Positions 35,860-47,574 of a DNA stretch of 64,000 nucleotides are shown here, one piece after another (the first letter of the stretch is position 1; the number at the start of each line of letters is the position of its first letter). The stretch is taken from the NCBI GenBank assembly GCA_963555705.1, contig OY743169.1, forward strand, positions 46,922,124 through 46,986,123, given 5' to 3'. Under the pieces are notes generated by a model. The model ran no database searches and was not told the origin of the DNA. It worked only from the letters and a program-made list of their open reading frames with translations. The position numbers and the translations under genes were made by a program. This stretch comes from Ligustrum vulgare (Eukaryota; Streptophyta; Magnoliopsida; Lamiales; Oleaceae).

Positions 35860-37790
35860 CTTCCGTAGGCATCCTTTAGAACTCAAAATTCATCGGTAGA
35901 TCTATATAAGGTCAAGTGATCCATATACACTTCCTCAACCCAAACCTTCCAACAATCTCGTCCAAGTGGCATGTGATGCACCTTCACGCCTGGGTCTACT
36001 GATGCAATCCTCCCTTCAGCTATAACTTCTTCATCTTCAATGTACCAATGCAATAATTGACACCTTGCATTTTCCTTGATTGCGATATCTCTATGGATAT
36101 CACTTCCTTGTTGTGATTACAAATTCAGGTTAAAATTAAGATATTTCCATATTAAATAAATAAGATATAATAAAAAAATTTAAATAAACAATATGTAAAG
36201 CTAGATTAAAAAACCTGAGACGTAAAAGCACGTGAACTTCTGTCCTCCACATTCTTACTATTACTCTATAAAGTGACACAAAAATTACTGGATGTTATTC
36301 TGCATATTAAATTACTTGGAAATAGTACTAAAAAAACATGAAATGTTAAAAAATTATAACTTGTTGAGTCAAGTTGACAAATGCTTCAAATTTTTCTTCT
36401 AGCACCCTGACTCTTTCCGACTGACTTTGTACTTGACTTTCTAGTTCTTTCACTCTCCCAGTACTATGAATTTGCCCATCAACTCTTGATGGTGCAACTC
36501 CAAACCCAAGTCCTCTTACTCTCCCATGACGTTCCGGACCTAAAACTCGAGCAATAGCATCATCGCGGATAGAATCTTCTGCTGGTGTATTGGAAATTGA
36601 TTGGGCACACTCTTCTATCCTTTCCTACACTTACGAAACTCAAATTATACACTAGTAAACGATATATAAATCAAATCAGATTATTACAAGACTACAAAGA
36701 CCAAAGTCTCAACAACTGCTTCATTAATAGGTTTTCTATCCTTTCGAAGATGTCCATGAGTCCATAATGTAGCTCTTAGCCCTTTTATATTTGGATTCTT
36801 TTTCTTCTGCAATGCAAATTCAATAATTACATTTATTGAGATTTTTTCTCTACAATACAAGATAGGTTTTTAATGTACCAATTCATGAGCCATACGAGGA
36901 TAACCCTTTCGACTCATTGTATGGAGAAGTTTCTGATTAGTTCTCAGTTCACTAAACTTGGAACTTTTTTCCTAATTAGGAAACAAAATAAAATAATTAA
37001 AAACTAGCAAATAATCAAATAAAAAGCAAAAGATTCATTTGTAAAGATTACTTACCTGAAATTCAGAAGAAAGGGTATCTTCGACAAATTTCTTTCATAC
37101 TTCTTCAGAGTCGACATTTCTTGGTCTAAGGAGGCCAATAGTACGTGTTCTATTCGCACTTGATGTTACTTGAGCCTTGATTTGTTTTCTCAACCTTGAT
37201 TTTTACGTCCTCCAATATTTTCCCATGTATTGAAATGTCATTTTCTGATTAAAATCTCACACGTTGAATCTTTGCTGCATTTGTTAACAAAGACATATTA
37301 AAAACTTTTAAAAAAAAATGTATTATTATGAATGAAAAATAGACAACACATAATCTTAAAAGTTATTTCGAAATATACCTGTACAAAATTCCAAAGTTCC
37401 TTTTTCTTTTCTTCGTCCACCGAATGCCAATTTTTAATTACAACGGACACATGTTCCCGTACGATGGCCCCAACAATGCTAGAAAATTTCTCGGAATTAG
37501 TACCAACAACTTGTCCGAATTCATTAAACTCAAGATCCATCTTTTGACGATTATTTTCAGGAACCATTTTAACCTGGGTTAGACCTCTTTTCTTTTTGGG
37601 AGCATTTGCAAGTTCCCGTGTCTTATTTTGCTCATCAACAACCGGAGTAGATATTGTATTTTCTGCCTCACTAGAAATTCTTAGTCTTTTATTGGCCTTT
37701 CGATATTTGTTCACAATCGCAGTACTTCGCCGTTTATAACTCTTGAAAGATTTCCTAGTTGACTTTAATTACACCATAAATACAAAGAAG
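35860..37790 (-). pseudogene. CACTA second gene (Transposase_24/TNPA-like)
   Basis: Minus-strand exons read KRLRISSEAENTIS and SSIVGAIVREHVSVVIKNWH (37714-37386, donor GTATAT), then NQKMTFQYMGKYWRT, RTIGLLRPRNVDSEEV, SELRTNQKLLHTMSRKGYPR (about 36900-37260), PNIKGLRATLWTHGHLRKDR (about 36740-36800), RVLGPERHGRVRGLGFG (about 36490-36550) and a C-terminal DUF8039-like part with ARCQLLHWYIEDEEVIAEGR and GSTIAWPKSCI (about 35830-36110). The order is that of plant En/Spm Transposase_24 proteins, which bind subterminal repeats. In-frame stops, for example TGA near 37262, disrupt it. Unlike the CACTA element at the left of the window it has no Ulp1-like domain. Confidence 0.82.
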
Positions 37791-38125
37791 GTGAAATTAA
37801 TTATTCTCAAAACTTAAAAAATACCATATAAAGTATATGTGAAAATGAAAATTACCTCGACTTTATCCATTGTATAACATATATGCCCCACAGTCAACTT
37901 GTTCGACAAAATTCCCTACAGACACAGTAAAATCTGCAACATAAAAAGAAATTAAGGTTAGAGATCTTAACCAAAGGAAATAATTGTAGGCTAGTAATGT
38001 GATAAATTTTGATGTTTAAAAAAACACTTGCTAAGACAAGTGGATTGCACAATAGTACTTTGTTCATTATAAATCAAATATGACGTGTATAAGAAACTAA
38101 TCATAAAGACGATTACCAATCTAAT

Positions 38126-39580
38126 CTATGTATAACATAATATGCCTTCAATATCTATCCTTGCATAATTTTCATCGTCAACATGATTGTCTTCAAACTG
38201 TGATATATCTACTGGAATAGTCGTCTCATAAATAGTATCTTCCTCCATATGTAATGCGTGAAGTTCTCTTGATGGCGCTTGCAAAGCAACATACCAATCA
38301 GATGTTTCATTCTCCCTTGAATAAAACACTTGTTTGGCATGTGATGCTAAGATGAAAGGATCATGTTCAAATTGTTTGTGTCCCTCGTTAAGGTTAACCA
38401 AAGTGAATCCATCTTCCATTTTTATTCCATTCACGATATTTGCCCAATCACACTTGAATATTGGAACATGAAACATATTGTAATCAAGCACTATAACATC
38501 ACGCAAAACTCCATAATAATGAACCTTCCCAACTTCATGTGCTTTATCTTTTGCACTAGATCGAAAAATTGTTATTGCTTCAACTAAAATTCCACTGTTT
38601 TGACGAGATTTTTCTGCATGTTTAGTGTGAAATCGAAGACCGTTTGTGACAAAACTTGAATATGACGTGGATTGGCATCTAGGACCACGTGTAAGCCACT
38701 TCAAAGTATTTGAAACATTATCCATCAACAGCTGATCTTTAATCTGTTATTATTTTAAACGTATTAGAAATAGAAAGAAAAATTAAATAAACATCTATAA
38801 CTTTGATATGTATTGCAACCTTATCATTCAACTAGCCAGCGAAAGAATCAATGTGTTTCTTTTGCAATAAAGTCTCGTTTCTTTCAAGTCGATTGTCCAA
38901 ACTCTTGAGCTCATCCATATGCATCCTAATTTAAATACATTAAAAGATAAATATGGTTGAACAACTTAAAATCTACCTAAATAGATATTAAAAACCATAC
39001 GTTGTGTATGGTTGAATTTCTGTACTATTTAGCAACACATAGCGATGAGCAACTTTCAGCATCTCATCAGGTAGTACAATCGACTTCCCTTTTGAAATTG
39101 TACGTCCTACCATCAAGAACTCATGCTCATATTCTTCATTGCGTGCTGGCTTAGAACCTATTTCAGAGGCTCGTGTTATGTATTTACTACAAAACAACGC
39201 ATTTTCTTCAACAATATATCGTTCAGCTATGCATCCTTTTGGTCTTGCTCGATTCATAACATACCCTTTCAACACTTTCATGTACCTATACGAGTACAAA
39301 AGTCTAAAACTTATGAAATGAATTTTATAAAGAATTTATCTAGTAGAATAACTTAGAAGGAGTATTACCTCTCAAATGGGTACATCCATCGATATTTTAC
39401 TGGTCCACATATACGAACTTCTCTCCCAATGTGGATTGTCAAATGAACCATTATATCAAAAAAAGAAGGAGGAAAATATCTTTCCAACGTGCATAAAATT
39501 TCAATAACATCCTCCTCTAATTGTTCGACCTTATTTCTATCTACAACTCCTTTATATATTTCATTGAAAATGAGCACCAT
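38126..39580 (-). pseudogene. TNP2 C-terminal part: DUF4218 and DUF4216
   Basis: DUF4218 reads LEEDVIEILCTLERYFPPSF, DIMVHLTIHIGREVRICGP and YRWMYPFER (39365-39580), then YMKVLKGYVMNRARPKGCIA (38988-39299). A linker DELKSLDNRLERNETLLQKK follows (about 38865-38930), then DUF4216 with YYGVLRDVIVLDY, VPIFKCDWANIVNGIKMEDG and DPFILASHAKQVFY (38126-38728). Introns with GT-AG borders separate these blocks. A frameshift near 39570 detaches this part from the transposase core. Confidence 0.88.
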
Positions 39581-42267
39581 TTAAAAATGGAGTTCCTTGG
39601 GCCTTTAGGTAGAAGTCCTCTCAATGCAACTGATAATAATTGTTGCATCAGAATGTGACAATCATGAGATTTGAGTCCAACTATCTTACATTCTTCCATT
39701 GAAATGCGATTTCCAATATTGAATCCATATCCGTCAGGTAATCTTAAATTAGAAAGCCTTTTGCAAAACATTTGTTTTTCTACTTTTGATAAAGTGTGAG
39801 GAGCAGCAGGTATGTAAAACCTATTTCCTGTACTCTCAGGATGCAAAGCATGCCTAATATTCATAGCTTCCAAGTCCTTACGAGAGTTTATACCATCTTT
39901 AGATTTTCCTTTCACGTCCAAAAGTGTACTAATGATGCTTTCACAAATATTCTTTTCCACGTGCGTCACATCCAAGTTATGACGTACAAGTAAAGTCTGC
40001 AAATTAAACATCAATAATGTCATGATAGACTATAATCAATTACAAGTATCAAGGAAATACTAATAAGAAATATTACAAAAATTACCTTCCAATATGGTAG
40101 CTTGAAAAGTATTGACTTTTTCTTCCAGGTTACATTAGATTGAGTCGTACCCATCTTCCTCTTTCCCTTGTCAATTTTTTCCCAATTATCAGGAATTTTA
40201 TCAACTTCAATAGAATCTTCTTCACTAGTTTTTATCTTTGGCCTACGTCCATTTTCAATATGTCCATTAAACCAGCTCTTTTTCATACGAAATGGATTAT
40301 CTAAGTGGAGAAATCTTCTATGTCCCATGTATGTAAAGTGTGAGGAGCAGCAGGTATGTAAAACCTATTTCATGTACTCTCAGGATGCAAAGCATGCCTA
40401 ATATTCATAGCTTCCAAGTCCTTACGAGAGTTTATACCATCTTTAGATTTTCCTTTCACGTCCAAAAGTGTACTAATGATTCTTTCACAAATATTCTTTT
40501 CCACGTGCATCACATTCAAGTTATGACGTACAAGTAAATTCTGCAAATTAAACATTAATAATGTCATGATAGACTATAATCAATTACAAGTATCAAGGAA
40601 ATACTAATAAGAAATATTACAAAAATTACCTTCCAATATGGTAGCTTGAAAAGTATTGACTTTTTCTTCCAGGTTACATTAGATTGAGTCGTACCCATCT
40701 TCCTCTTTCCCTTGTCACTTTTTTCCCAATTATCAGGAATTTTATCAACTTCAATAGAATCTTCTTCACTAGTTTTTATCTTTGGCCTACGTCCATTTTC
40801 AATATGTCCATTAAACCAGCTCTTTTTCATACGAAATGGATGATCTAAGTGGAGAAATCTTCTATGTCCCATGTACGTAAATTTCCTACCATGTGACAAC
40901 CATAGCGAACATGTTTCTTCTCGACAAATAGGGCATGCAATTTTTCCTTTGACGGGCCATCCAGATATATTTCCAAATGCAGGGAAGTCATGTATTGTCC
41001 ACATCAAAATAGCTTTTAAGTTGAATGTAGACTTTGCAACTGCATCATACATCTCAACCCCATGACTCCATAACAACATTAAGTCATCAACAAGTGGTAC
41101 CAAATAAACATCTATGTCATTACCTGGCTGTTTTGGTCCCGGTATCAATAAACTCAACATCAAACTGTCCTTTGACATGCATAACGAGGGAGGCAAGTTA
41201 TATATAGTTAAAATTACTGGCCAACAACTGTATTTAGAGCTAAGATCTTTGAAATGATTAAAACCATCTGTAGCAAGACCTAATCTAATATTTCGAGCTT
41301 CTGATGCAAAATGTGGGAATCTTCTATTTATCAGTTCCCAGCTTAATGAATCAACTGGATGCCTCATTTTACCATCTGATCTTTTATTATTTGAGTGTCA
41401 TCTAAGTTGTTTTGCCATCTCATGTATTCCAAACATCCTCTTAAGTCTTGGTATTATAGGAAAATAACGCAAGACTTTTGCTGGAACTTTTTTCTGAATT
41501 TTCTTTGTTCGTTGGTTAACTTTCCATCTTGAGCAACCACATTTTGGACATAATTCAGCATCCTCAAGCTCATTTTTATATAGACAACAATCATTCAAAC
41601 AAACATGTATCTTCTCATAGCCAAGATCAAATACATTGACAAGTTTTTTCATCTCATAAAATGAGTTTGGAATTGTATTATTCTCTAGCAACATTTCCCG
41701 AACTAGGTTTATGAGTTCATCAAAACCGATATCCGATAAACCATGTTTAGCTTTATGCCTAAACATGGCAATCGAAGCAGACATTTTTGTGAACGTCGTA
41801 CAACCAGAATATAAAAGAGTTTCAGCATCATGAACTAAATGCTCAATCTCTTGCTCTCTTTCATCAGGAGGATTCTCAATATCTACATCATGTTGTTGAT
41901 AGAAGTCCTTAAACATCCTATGTGACTCAGGCATTTCTACATCAATCAAATTAGTTTCACTTGATCGTTCTCCGTGAAATACCCAAGTAGTGTATGTAGG
42001 ATCCATACCCATAATAACCAAATGTTCATAGACTATATCATGATGATGATGCTTTACATTCCTACACTTAACACAAGGGTATACTAGCATTTCTGAATTC
42101 TGATTTTTAAGAGCTACTTCAACGAAATTTCGTGCTCCATCTCTATATTGTTCAGAAAATCTACAAGTAAAGTTTTCTGATCATTACATATTAAATTATT
42201 TTAATGTTGCAACTAGATTCATGATTAGTTTGGATAACCTTGATAATTGTAGCCACTGTTTGTCCAT
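39541..42267 (-). pseudogene. TNP2 transposase, N-terminal and catalytic part, broken
   Basis: Exon 1 (42267-42239) begins MDKQWLQLSR. Exon 2 (from 42160) has CPC-like VYPCVKCRNV, then FDELINLVREMLL, LCPKCGCSRWK, VPAKVLRYFPIIPRLKRMF and, after a stop, the Transposase_21 core: MRHPVDSLSWELI, NIRLGLATDGFNHF, DDLMLLWSHGVEMYD, TIHDFPAFGNISGWPVKGK and ACPIC. It runs to LPYWK at 40630 and an intron follows to 40540. TGA at 41400-41398 replaces the Trp expected after LR, a single-base nonsense change. The next exons (VRHNLDVTHVEKNICESI and beyond) are duplicated in tandem with an out-of-frame junction. TNP2 is the CACTA transposase; this copy cannot make a full protein. Confidence 0.92.
39791..40878. 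repeat. 544-bp tandem duplication inside TNP2
   Basis: 39791-40334 and 40335-40878 are the same sequence with about nine single-base differences. Each unit contains the end of one TNP2 exon (from MGHRRFLHLD), the following intron and the start of the next exon (to the LHPEST stretch). The junction joins exon sequence out of frame and gives a stop after LHPEST in the first-read copy. Confidence 0.93.
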
Positions 42268-42300
42268 TATAAGGCAAAGATTATATCCAACACTGAACAA

Positions 42301-42464
42301 TTCTATAGAAATTTCGACAGAACCTCCCCTATAAATTTGACTTAGTCAACCTGTAAAAAAACATCATAACCAACATAATAATTTAAAAATCAAACCAACA
42401 CCTCAAACAACTTCCAACATCAATCCCTAACTCCTCAACATCACAAATTCAACAATAAACTCTA
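42301..42464. repeat. 164-bp direct repeat, copy 2
   Basis: This is the partner of 35326-35489, just upstream of the TNP2 start codon, in a region that should hold the TNP2 promoter. Confidence 0.9.
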
Positions 42465-42874
42465 ACATAGTTTTTCAAGTCATTTAAATGCATCTAAAAT
42501 TACAGAAAGAAAAACTAGTAGCAACTCGTTACAAGTACACACTAAGAATAGCAAATTCCTATAAATAAAAAAAACCTCAGTTTAATGAAAACAAAGCGCT
42601 ATAATAATTTACAGCCACAAATGAACCTGTCGAATTAGACACACAAAATCATTCAATAATCAAGTCAACATTTCTGCCCCTATTCTATTTTAACATATTC
42701 ATGAGATAATCCCAAAAACATAAAATTCAATAGTATTTCGAAGCAACGGTAAATCAAAGATAGATGAGAAGCCTCCGTTGTGACTTAATAATTGCAAGAA
42801 AATTCATATAATGTATGTTTGCAAATAAAAAATACCATAACTTGCGGTTTCTCACTTGAGTTATTAACTACCAG

Positions 42875-45800
42875 GGGAAGAACTTAAGGATTCACATTCC
42901 TCTGACTAATCCAACTCGTACATTTTCTGCTATAACTTATTTACTTTGGGATGATTTAGTAAATCAATCCTCCAAGAAATGTGGTCCAGAGGGAAATAAG
43001 TTGCATATTAACAAAAAAAAGCTACACCATGCTGAGAAGATGATTAAAGGAGCATTTGTTGAGCTCTACAAAGGATTAGTCTACCTCAAAATTTACAGGT
43101 ATTACTTAGTTGTTGTAGCGACCGAGAAAATTTTATAACAATAAAAGTTAAATTTATTTAAATTGTCGCTACGACTTCACCCGATGAGACCATGTTCGTC
43201 TAGCCATATAAATTATTTCAAGAAATTTAAATCCGTTTAAATCTCTAAGTCCAGATTTAGAATTTAAATTCTATCCAAAATTATTATTTCATCCCATTTC
43301 TTTATTTTAAATCCAATATTCAAATTTTCTTTATTTTGATATTATTATTTTAAACCCCAATCAATACAGGATGTGTAACCCCAGCCAAATACATTTCTTC
43401 ATATTCTAAACCGACCAATTTTTGTCATTCAATATTGTCATTCAATAGCAGATTTATTCATCATCATTACACACAAGAGTTACAATCCTTTCAACTTCCA
43501 AGAATAGTCTATAATTCAAGTCCAATACCTCCATTCTTCCCTTACCTACACGCTGCAACATTTGGGTAAGCATTTCCCTACTCACTGCCATTAGTCTTCA
43601 CGTTATGCATTGCCGACAAAACCACCACTGCGTAACCCATCTCCACCACCAATCGTAAGTGCTTCATCAGTCCACAATTTCTGCATTCAAGACCCAACCC
43701 CAACGTCACACATCACACCTTGCCAGTTCCAAAATCCAGAAGAAGAAAAAAAAATAAATAAAAAAAAATCAACACTGCCTTGTTGAAACCTCAATCATCG
43801 AACTCATACTTCCCATAAACCACCATTCATCATAATCGATTCAAGAACTCAAAACTCAATCCAAAACCTCCATGGTCGACCCAAACCAATTCTCAGTCTC
43901 ACCACACGCAGTCCACCACCACTGCCACTTCTAAACCCCATTCAAAATCAAACCCAAGATTTTACTCCAAACCAAGAAATCCAGAAACAAACCAAAGCCC
44001 AACATCTTACCTTGGTTACTGACCAGAATACAGTCGAAAAATTTCATCTTGGAACCTCGGTTAACCTCGTTTATTGCACCAAGGCCCTCCCTCGCTTGCA
44101 CCTGCGCTCGCCCCTCTTGTCACCACCATGGGATGGCGGCTCTGTCAATGGCTGTAAGGCGAGGCAGCGGACTGGGACCACGAGGGGCGACGCCCCTCAT
44201 CTTTTTCTTTCGATCGCCATTCTCTCTCTATCGATTTTCAGAGAGAGAAATGGATGTGTGTGTGTGTATAATTATATGTTTTGATTATTCAAAATTTGCT
44301 TTCTAGTCCTAAAATTTTAAAGCCTTTAAATTCGATCCTTACAGTTTAATAGAATGTTATATCATCAGCCTAAGTTTTAAAAGTTATTTTCTTTTAAGTC
44401 CCTTATCTTTCAAAAGTGTTTTAAGTTCAACCCATTTTATTTTTAAAATATTTATCGTCAGTCCCCAAGTTTCAAATACAATTATTTTAGCCGCTGCAGT
44501 TTTAAAATATTTAAGACAGCCCTTTTGTTTCTTAAAATTTAATTAAGCCCTAAACCTTTTTAAAAATTTAATTATGTTAAATTGTCAAATTAGTCCCAAA
44601 TCTTTTATTTTATTTTAAATACTCAATTTTCCAAAATCTCTAATTCAAAATTTATTTTTGGCTAGACGACGCGAACGGACGATTAGAGACTTGAAGTTTT
44701 TCCCGCTCGATATATATACTCGTTAAGCTTTGAGGTAGACTCATACTCAATAATTTATTTAGCTATGATTTCCATGTGAATCTGGAATTATGTAAATCAT
44801 ATATGATGTTATGTTCATGTGATTAACCATGAGGGATAAGACGGGCAAATGCTCTCCCGAAAATGGTGTATAAAGAAGAAATGTTATATGAGTTATAACT
44901 TCCATGCATAGTTGCATGTTGAATTAAGACAAGACAAGGCTACTTTCCGCACTTATGTGAATATGCGATATGTTATGATGTTATGAGAAAAATATGTTAG
45001 CATGTTTATGTGCAATTTATGGATTAAGTGAATTATTCGGTTATGAGTTTTACTGAGTATTTCTTAGAAATACTCACCTCGTTATTAACAATTTTTGCAG
45101 ATTTCGAAAGCGGTGGCGAGTGATGGACACAAGTGGCAAAGAAATAATTAAATGTTATTTTAAATATTAAAATTTCCGTTTATTTTAAGTCCAACTTTAT
45201 TTTATATGACTATGGAGAATTTGGATTTTTATTTCTATGAATGATTGGAATAATATTTTATGAAAAATTTAAAATTTCAATTATTCCCGCTAAATGAATA
45301 TTTTTTTTTTTTTTTTGAGTTTGAGACGATGAAGTGGCGTTTCGAGTATTTAGAACTCGGGGCGTTACAGTTATGTTTTGGAATATCTTCTCTCTTTCGA
45401 AACACACTAAAAACCATGTTTTCTAATGTCTTTTAGGAACTTGAACATGCTTGCTTTTGCATAGATTTTGAAGAAATTCGACAAAGTACGTGGCATGATG
45501 TTATCGATTATTTTCGAGTTTCGTCTTTTTCTTCCCTTTAATATGTCTGACTGGATTTATGTGTTTTCAGGTGACTAACAACGAAGTTCTCCCCATTTAT
45601 TTAAAAGTTATTGAGAGCTCCTACTTCAACAGCTCAGACAAGTTAAAAAAAAAGCATAAATATACCATAATCCTTCTCCATTTCCGCGATTCGAGACTCG
45701 CTCATGAAAAAGATGGGCAGGGTCGAAGCGAGGAATGTGTAATCGGGGTACTAGTTAACAAAATAGTGATGGAACATCTTTACATGACAATGTGTCATTG

Positions 45801-46115
45801 GAAGATGATTAGATATGGAGTACAAGGAACCCCATCATGACATTACTCTTTTACAGTGTAAAGTGGTTAAGTAATGGCCCTAAAATTTTCATGTGTATCA
45901 ACCTAAGATATGCTTGTCTAGCATATTTGGAGAATTTTCTGCTAAAATTTTCAAAAATGTAATGAATTTTTGCATTGAGTGACAGGCTTTGAAGTTAGCA
46001 GATGAGGTTGAGGAGCTTTTCATCGAACATTTTGCTGAAGATGATAAAAGAAAGGCCATGAAGTACCTTAAACCGACACTACAAAAAGAATCACGTTCTG
46101 TAACATTTTTCATTG
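42875..46115 (+). pseudogene. PHO1-like: Captured PHO1-family phosphate exporter fragment (SPX domain)
   Basis: Four plus-strand exons join in phase like the middle of a plant PHO1 gene. 42875-43098 reads [20 protein letters not shown] and [19 protein letters not shown]. 45437-45485 reads NLNMLAFA-stop-ILKKFDK. 45571-45642 reads VTNNEVLPIYLKVIESSYFN. 45986-46115 reads [16 protein letters not shown] and [10 protein letters not shown], ending VTFFIG. Introns keep GT-AG borders, apart from a lost donor base after exon 3. PHO1 proteins combine an SPX inositol-pyrophosphate sensor with an EXS membrane domain and export phosphate to the xylem. Only the C-terminal SPX part and the linker into the first membrane segment are present. 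A TAG at 45462-45464 interrupts exon 2, and a 2.3-kb LTR sits in the first intron. It lies opposite in strand to the CACTA genes, so it is a gene fragment carried by the transposon. Family assignment is from remembered conservation. Confidence 0.85.
43114..45369 (+). mobile_element. Solo LTR of a gypsy element, 2.26 kb
   Basis: It starts TGTAGCGACCGAG and ends GGGGCGTTACA (TG...CA), flanked by GTTGT (43109-43113) and GTTAT (45370-45374), a 5-bp duplication with one change. The TACTCACCTCG stretch and gcagATTTCGAAAGCGGTGG leader-like splice acceptor near 45100 are typical of chromovirus LTRs. There is no internal region or second LTR. It interrupts an intron of the captured PHO1 fragment. Open frames around 44012-44306 are within the LTR and look non-coding. 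Confidence 0.85.
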
Positions 46116-46567
46116 GTGAGTTTTCTGTCATCCAATCAATTCAAGTGCAATAGTGAAAAAAATTGTGACCAAGAATCAGACGTATACTGAATTAAAAACT
46201 TAGATTTTAATCCAACTTTTTGAAGTGGACTACAAAGAAAGTCGCTTGCTGAGAAATTAAACAAGTGCCTGGACACAACCAAAATGCAGAAACTCTATTT
46301 TGCTGAAGATGATAAAAGAAAGGCCATGAAGTACCTTAAACCGATACTACGAAAAGAATCACATCTGTAACATTTTTCATTGGTGAGTTTCTGTCATCCA
46401 ATCAATTCAAGTGCACTAGTGAAAAAAATTGTGACCAAGAGTCAGACGTACACTGAATTAAAAACTTAGATTTTAATCCAACTTTTTGAAGTGGACTACA
46501 AAGAAAGTCGCTTGCTGAGAAATTAAACAAGTGCCTGGACACAACCAAAATGCAGAAACTCTATTTG
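46033..46567. repeat. 268-bp tandem duplication at the last PHO1-like exon
   Basis: TGCTGAAGATGATAAAAG starts units at 46033 and 46301. Each unit holds the end of the exon with [10 protein letters not shown] and about 190 bp of following intron. Copy 2 has a small deletion in the exon (TCACATCTGT for TCACGTTCTGT) that shifts its frame. Confidence 0.92.
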
Positions 46568-47018
46568 AAGAAGCTTCACCGATTATATTTTGTGAAGAAA
46601 TTCAAATGTTCTCTTTGAAGATGAAAGGTAAGGGATAACGTACCTGCTTCAGATCAATCAATTTACTCCTCTGATTGCAACGATTGAAGCCCTGAATTCG
46701 TCTCAACAGTAGCTACTCCAGTTCGCTCGGATATTGTCTTCAACGTTAGTGGACGGGATTAAGTGTGATGGATTTGTTGGGGGCTGAATTCATCTCAACG
46801 GAAGAGAAATAGACGGCTTGGGGTTGGTGGTGGCGCAAATCGGGTGGGGCTGGCAAGCTTAATTATGAGGGAGAGGGAGTAGGGGAAGTTTACAACTAGG
46901 GCATATTTTTTATGGAGGGAATTTGTGATAAATTTTGGGAGGGAGATTGGGATTTCCTTTTTCCATTAAATTTAGATTTTTTTTATTTTTTCTATTAATA
47001 TATATATATATTTGTAGG
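46568..47018. other. Unassigned CACTA interior, possibly more captured DNA
   Basis: 46620-46880 is clearly less AT-rich than its surroundings and contains CCCTGAATTCGTCTCAAC, repeated in changed form as GCTGAATTCATCTCAACGG. It reads like untranslated or promoter sequence of a host gene, but I recognise no protein. 46960-47015 is T-rich and (TA)n. Confidence 0.4.
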
Positions 47019-47407
47019 AACTAGTAAAAAAAAAATGAGATTTGTCTTTGATTTTTAGCCTACAAATGGGTGAATTCTTTTTTCGTCAAAAGATATATCT
47101 TACGTTATGAAAAATACTTCTATAAATTAATGTTAAATTTGTAGGGAAAAATAAACCCACCCTACTAATTAAAATTTGTCTTCTAAAATTTTGTAGGTTA
47201 AAATCTATTCCGAAGAAAAATTATTTTTGTGAGAAAAAAGAAATTTCACCTACAAATTTAATTTTGTAGGCTTAGTATATATATATATATTTGGTCCAAT
47301 TTTCTTGCCCCTACAAAAATCTCATTTTGTGGAGAAAATAATCTTTATATACAAATCTCATTTTGTATGCGCATTATTTGTAGTGAAAGCAAAATTTTCT
47401 TGTAGTG
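47019..47407. mobile_element. Possible CACTA-type MITE within the CACTA right arm
   Basis: The right end AATTTTCTTGTAGTG (47407) and a left end resembling AACTAGTAAAAA (47019) look like decayed CACTA termini. The interior repeats CTACAAAT / ATTTGTAG and AAATGAGATTTG motifs in both orientations. No clear target duplication was found, so the left boundary is tentative. Confidence 0.45.
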
Positions 47408-47574
47408 ATAAAGCATTTAAATAAAGGCAAAATTCATACATAGATGTCAAAATTCATACATAGATGTTTGGGTAGTGAGAGTTTTAATTGTCACTAAATT
47501 ATAAATAAATTATATTTTTATTTTTTTGTATCCATATAATAATTTGTGACATCTGAAACAATCATAAAATTTAG

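Noticed and set aside
44012..44306. Two overlapping open frames with Pro/Arg-rich text
   Set aside because: They lie inside the solo LTR in a GC-richer leader segment and match no recognised protein.
45898..46131. Minus-strand open frame over the PHO1-like exon 4
   Set aside because: It is the antisense of an exon with correct splice borders and strong family similarity.
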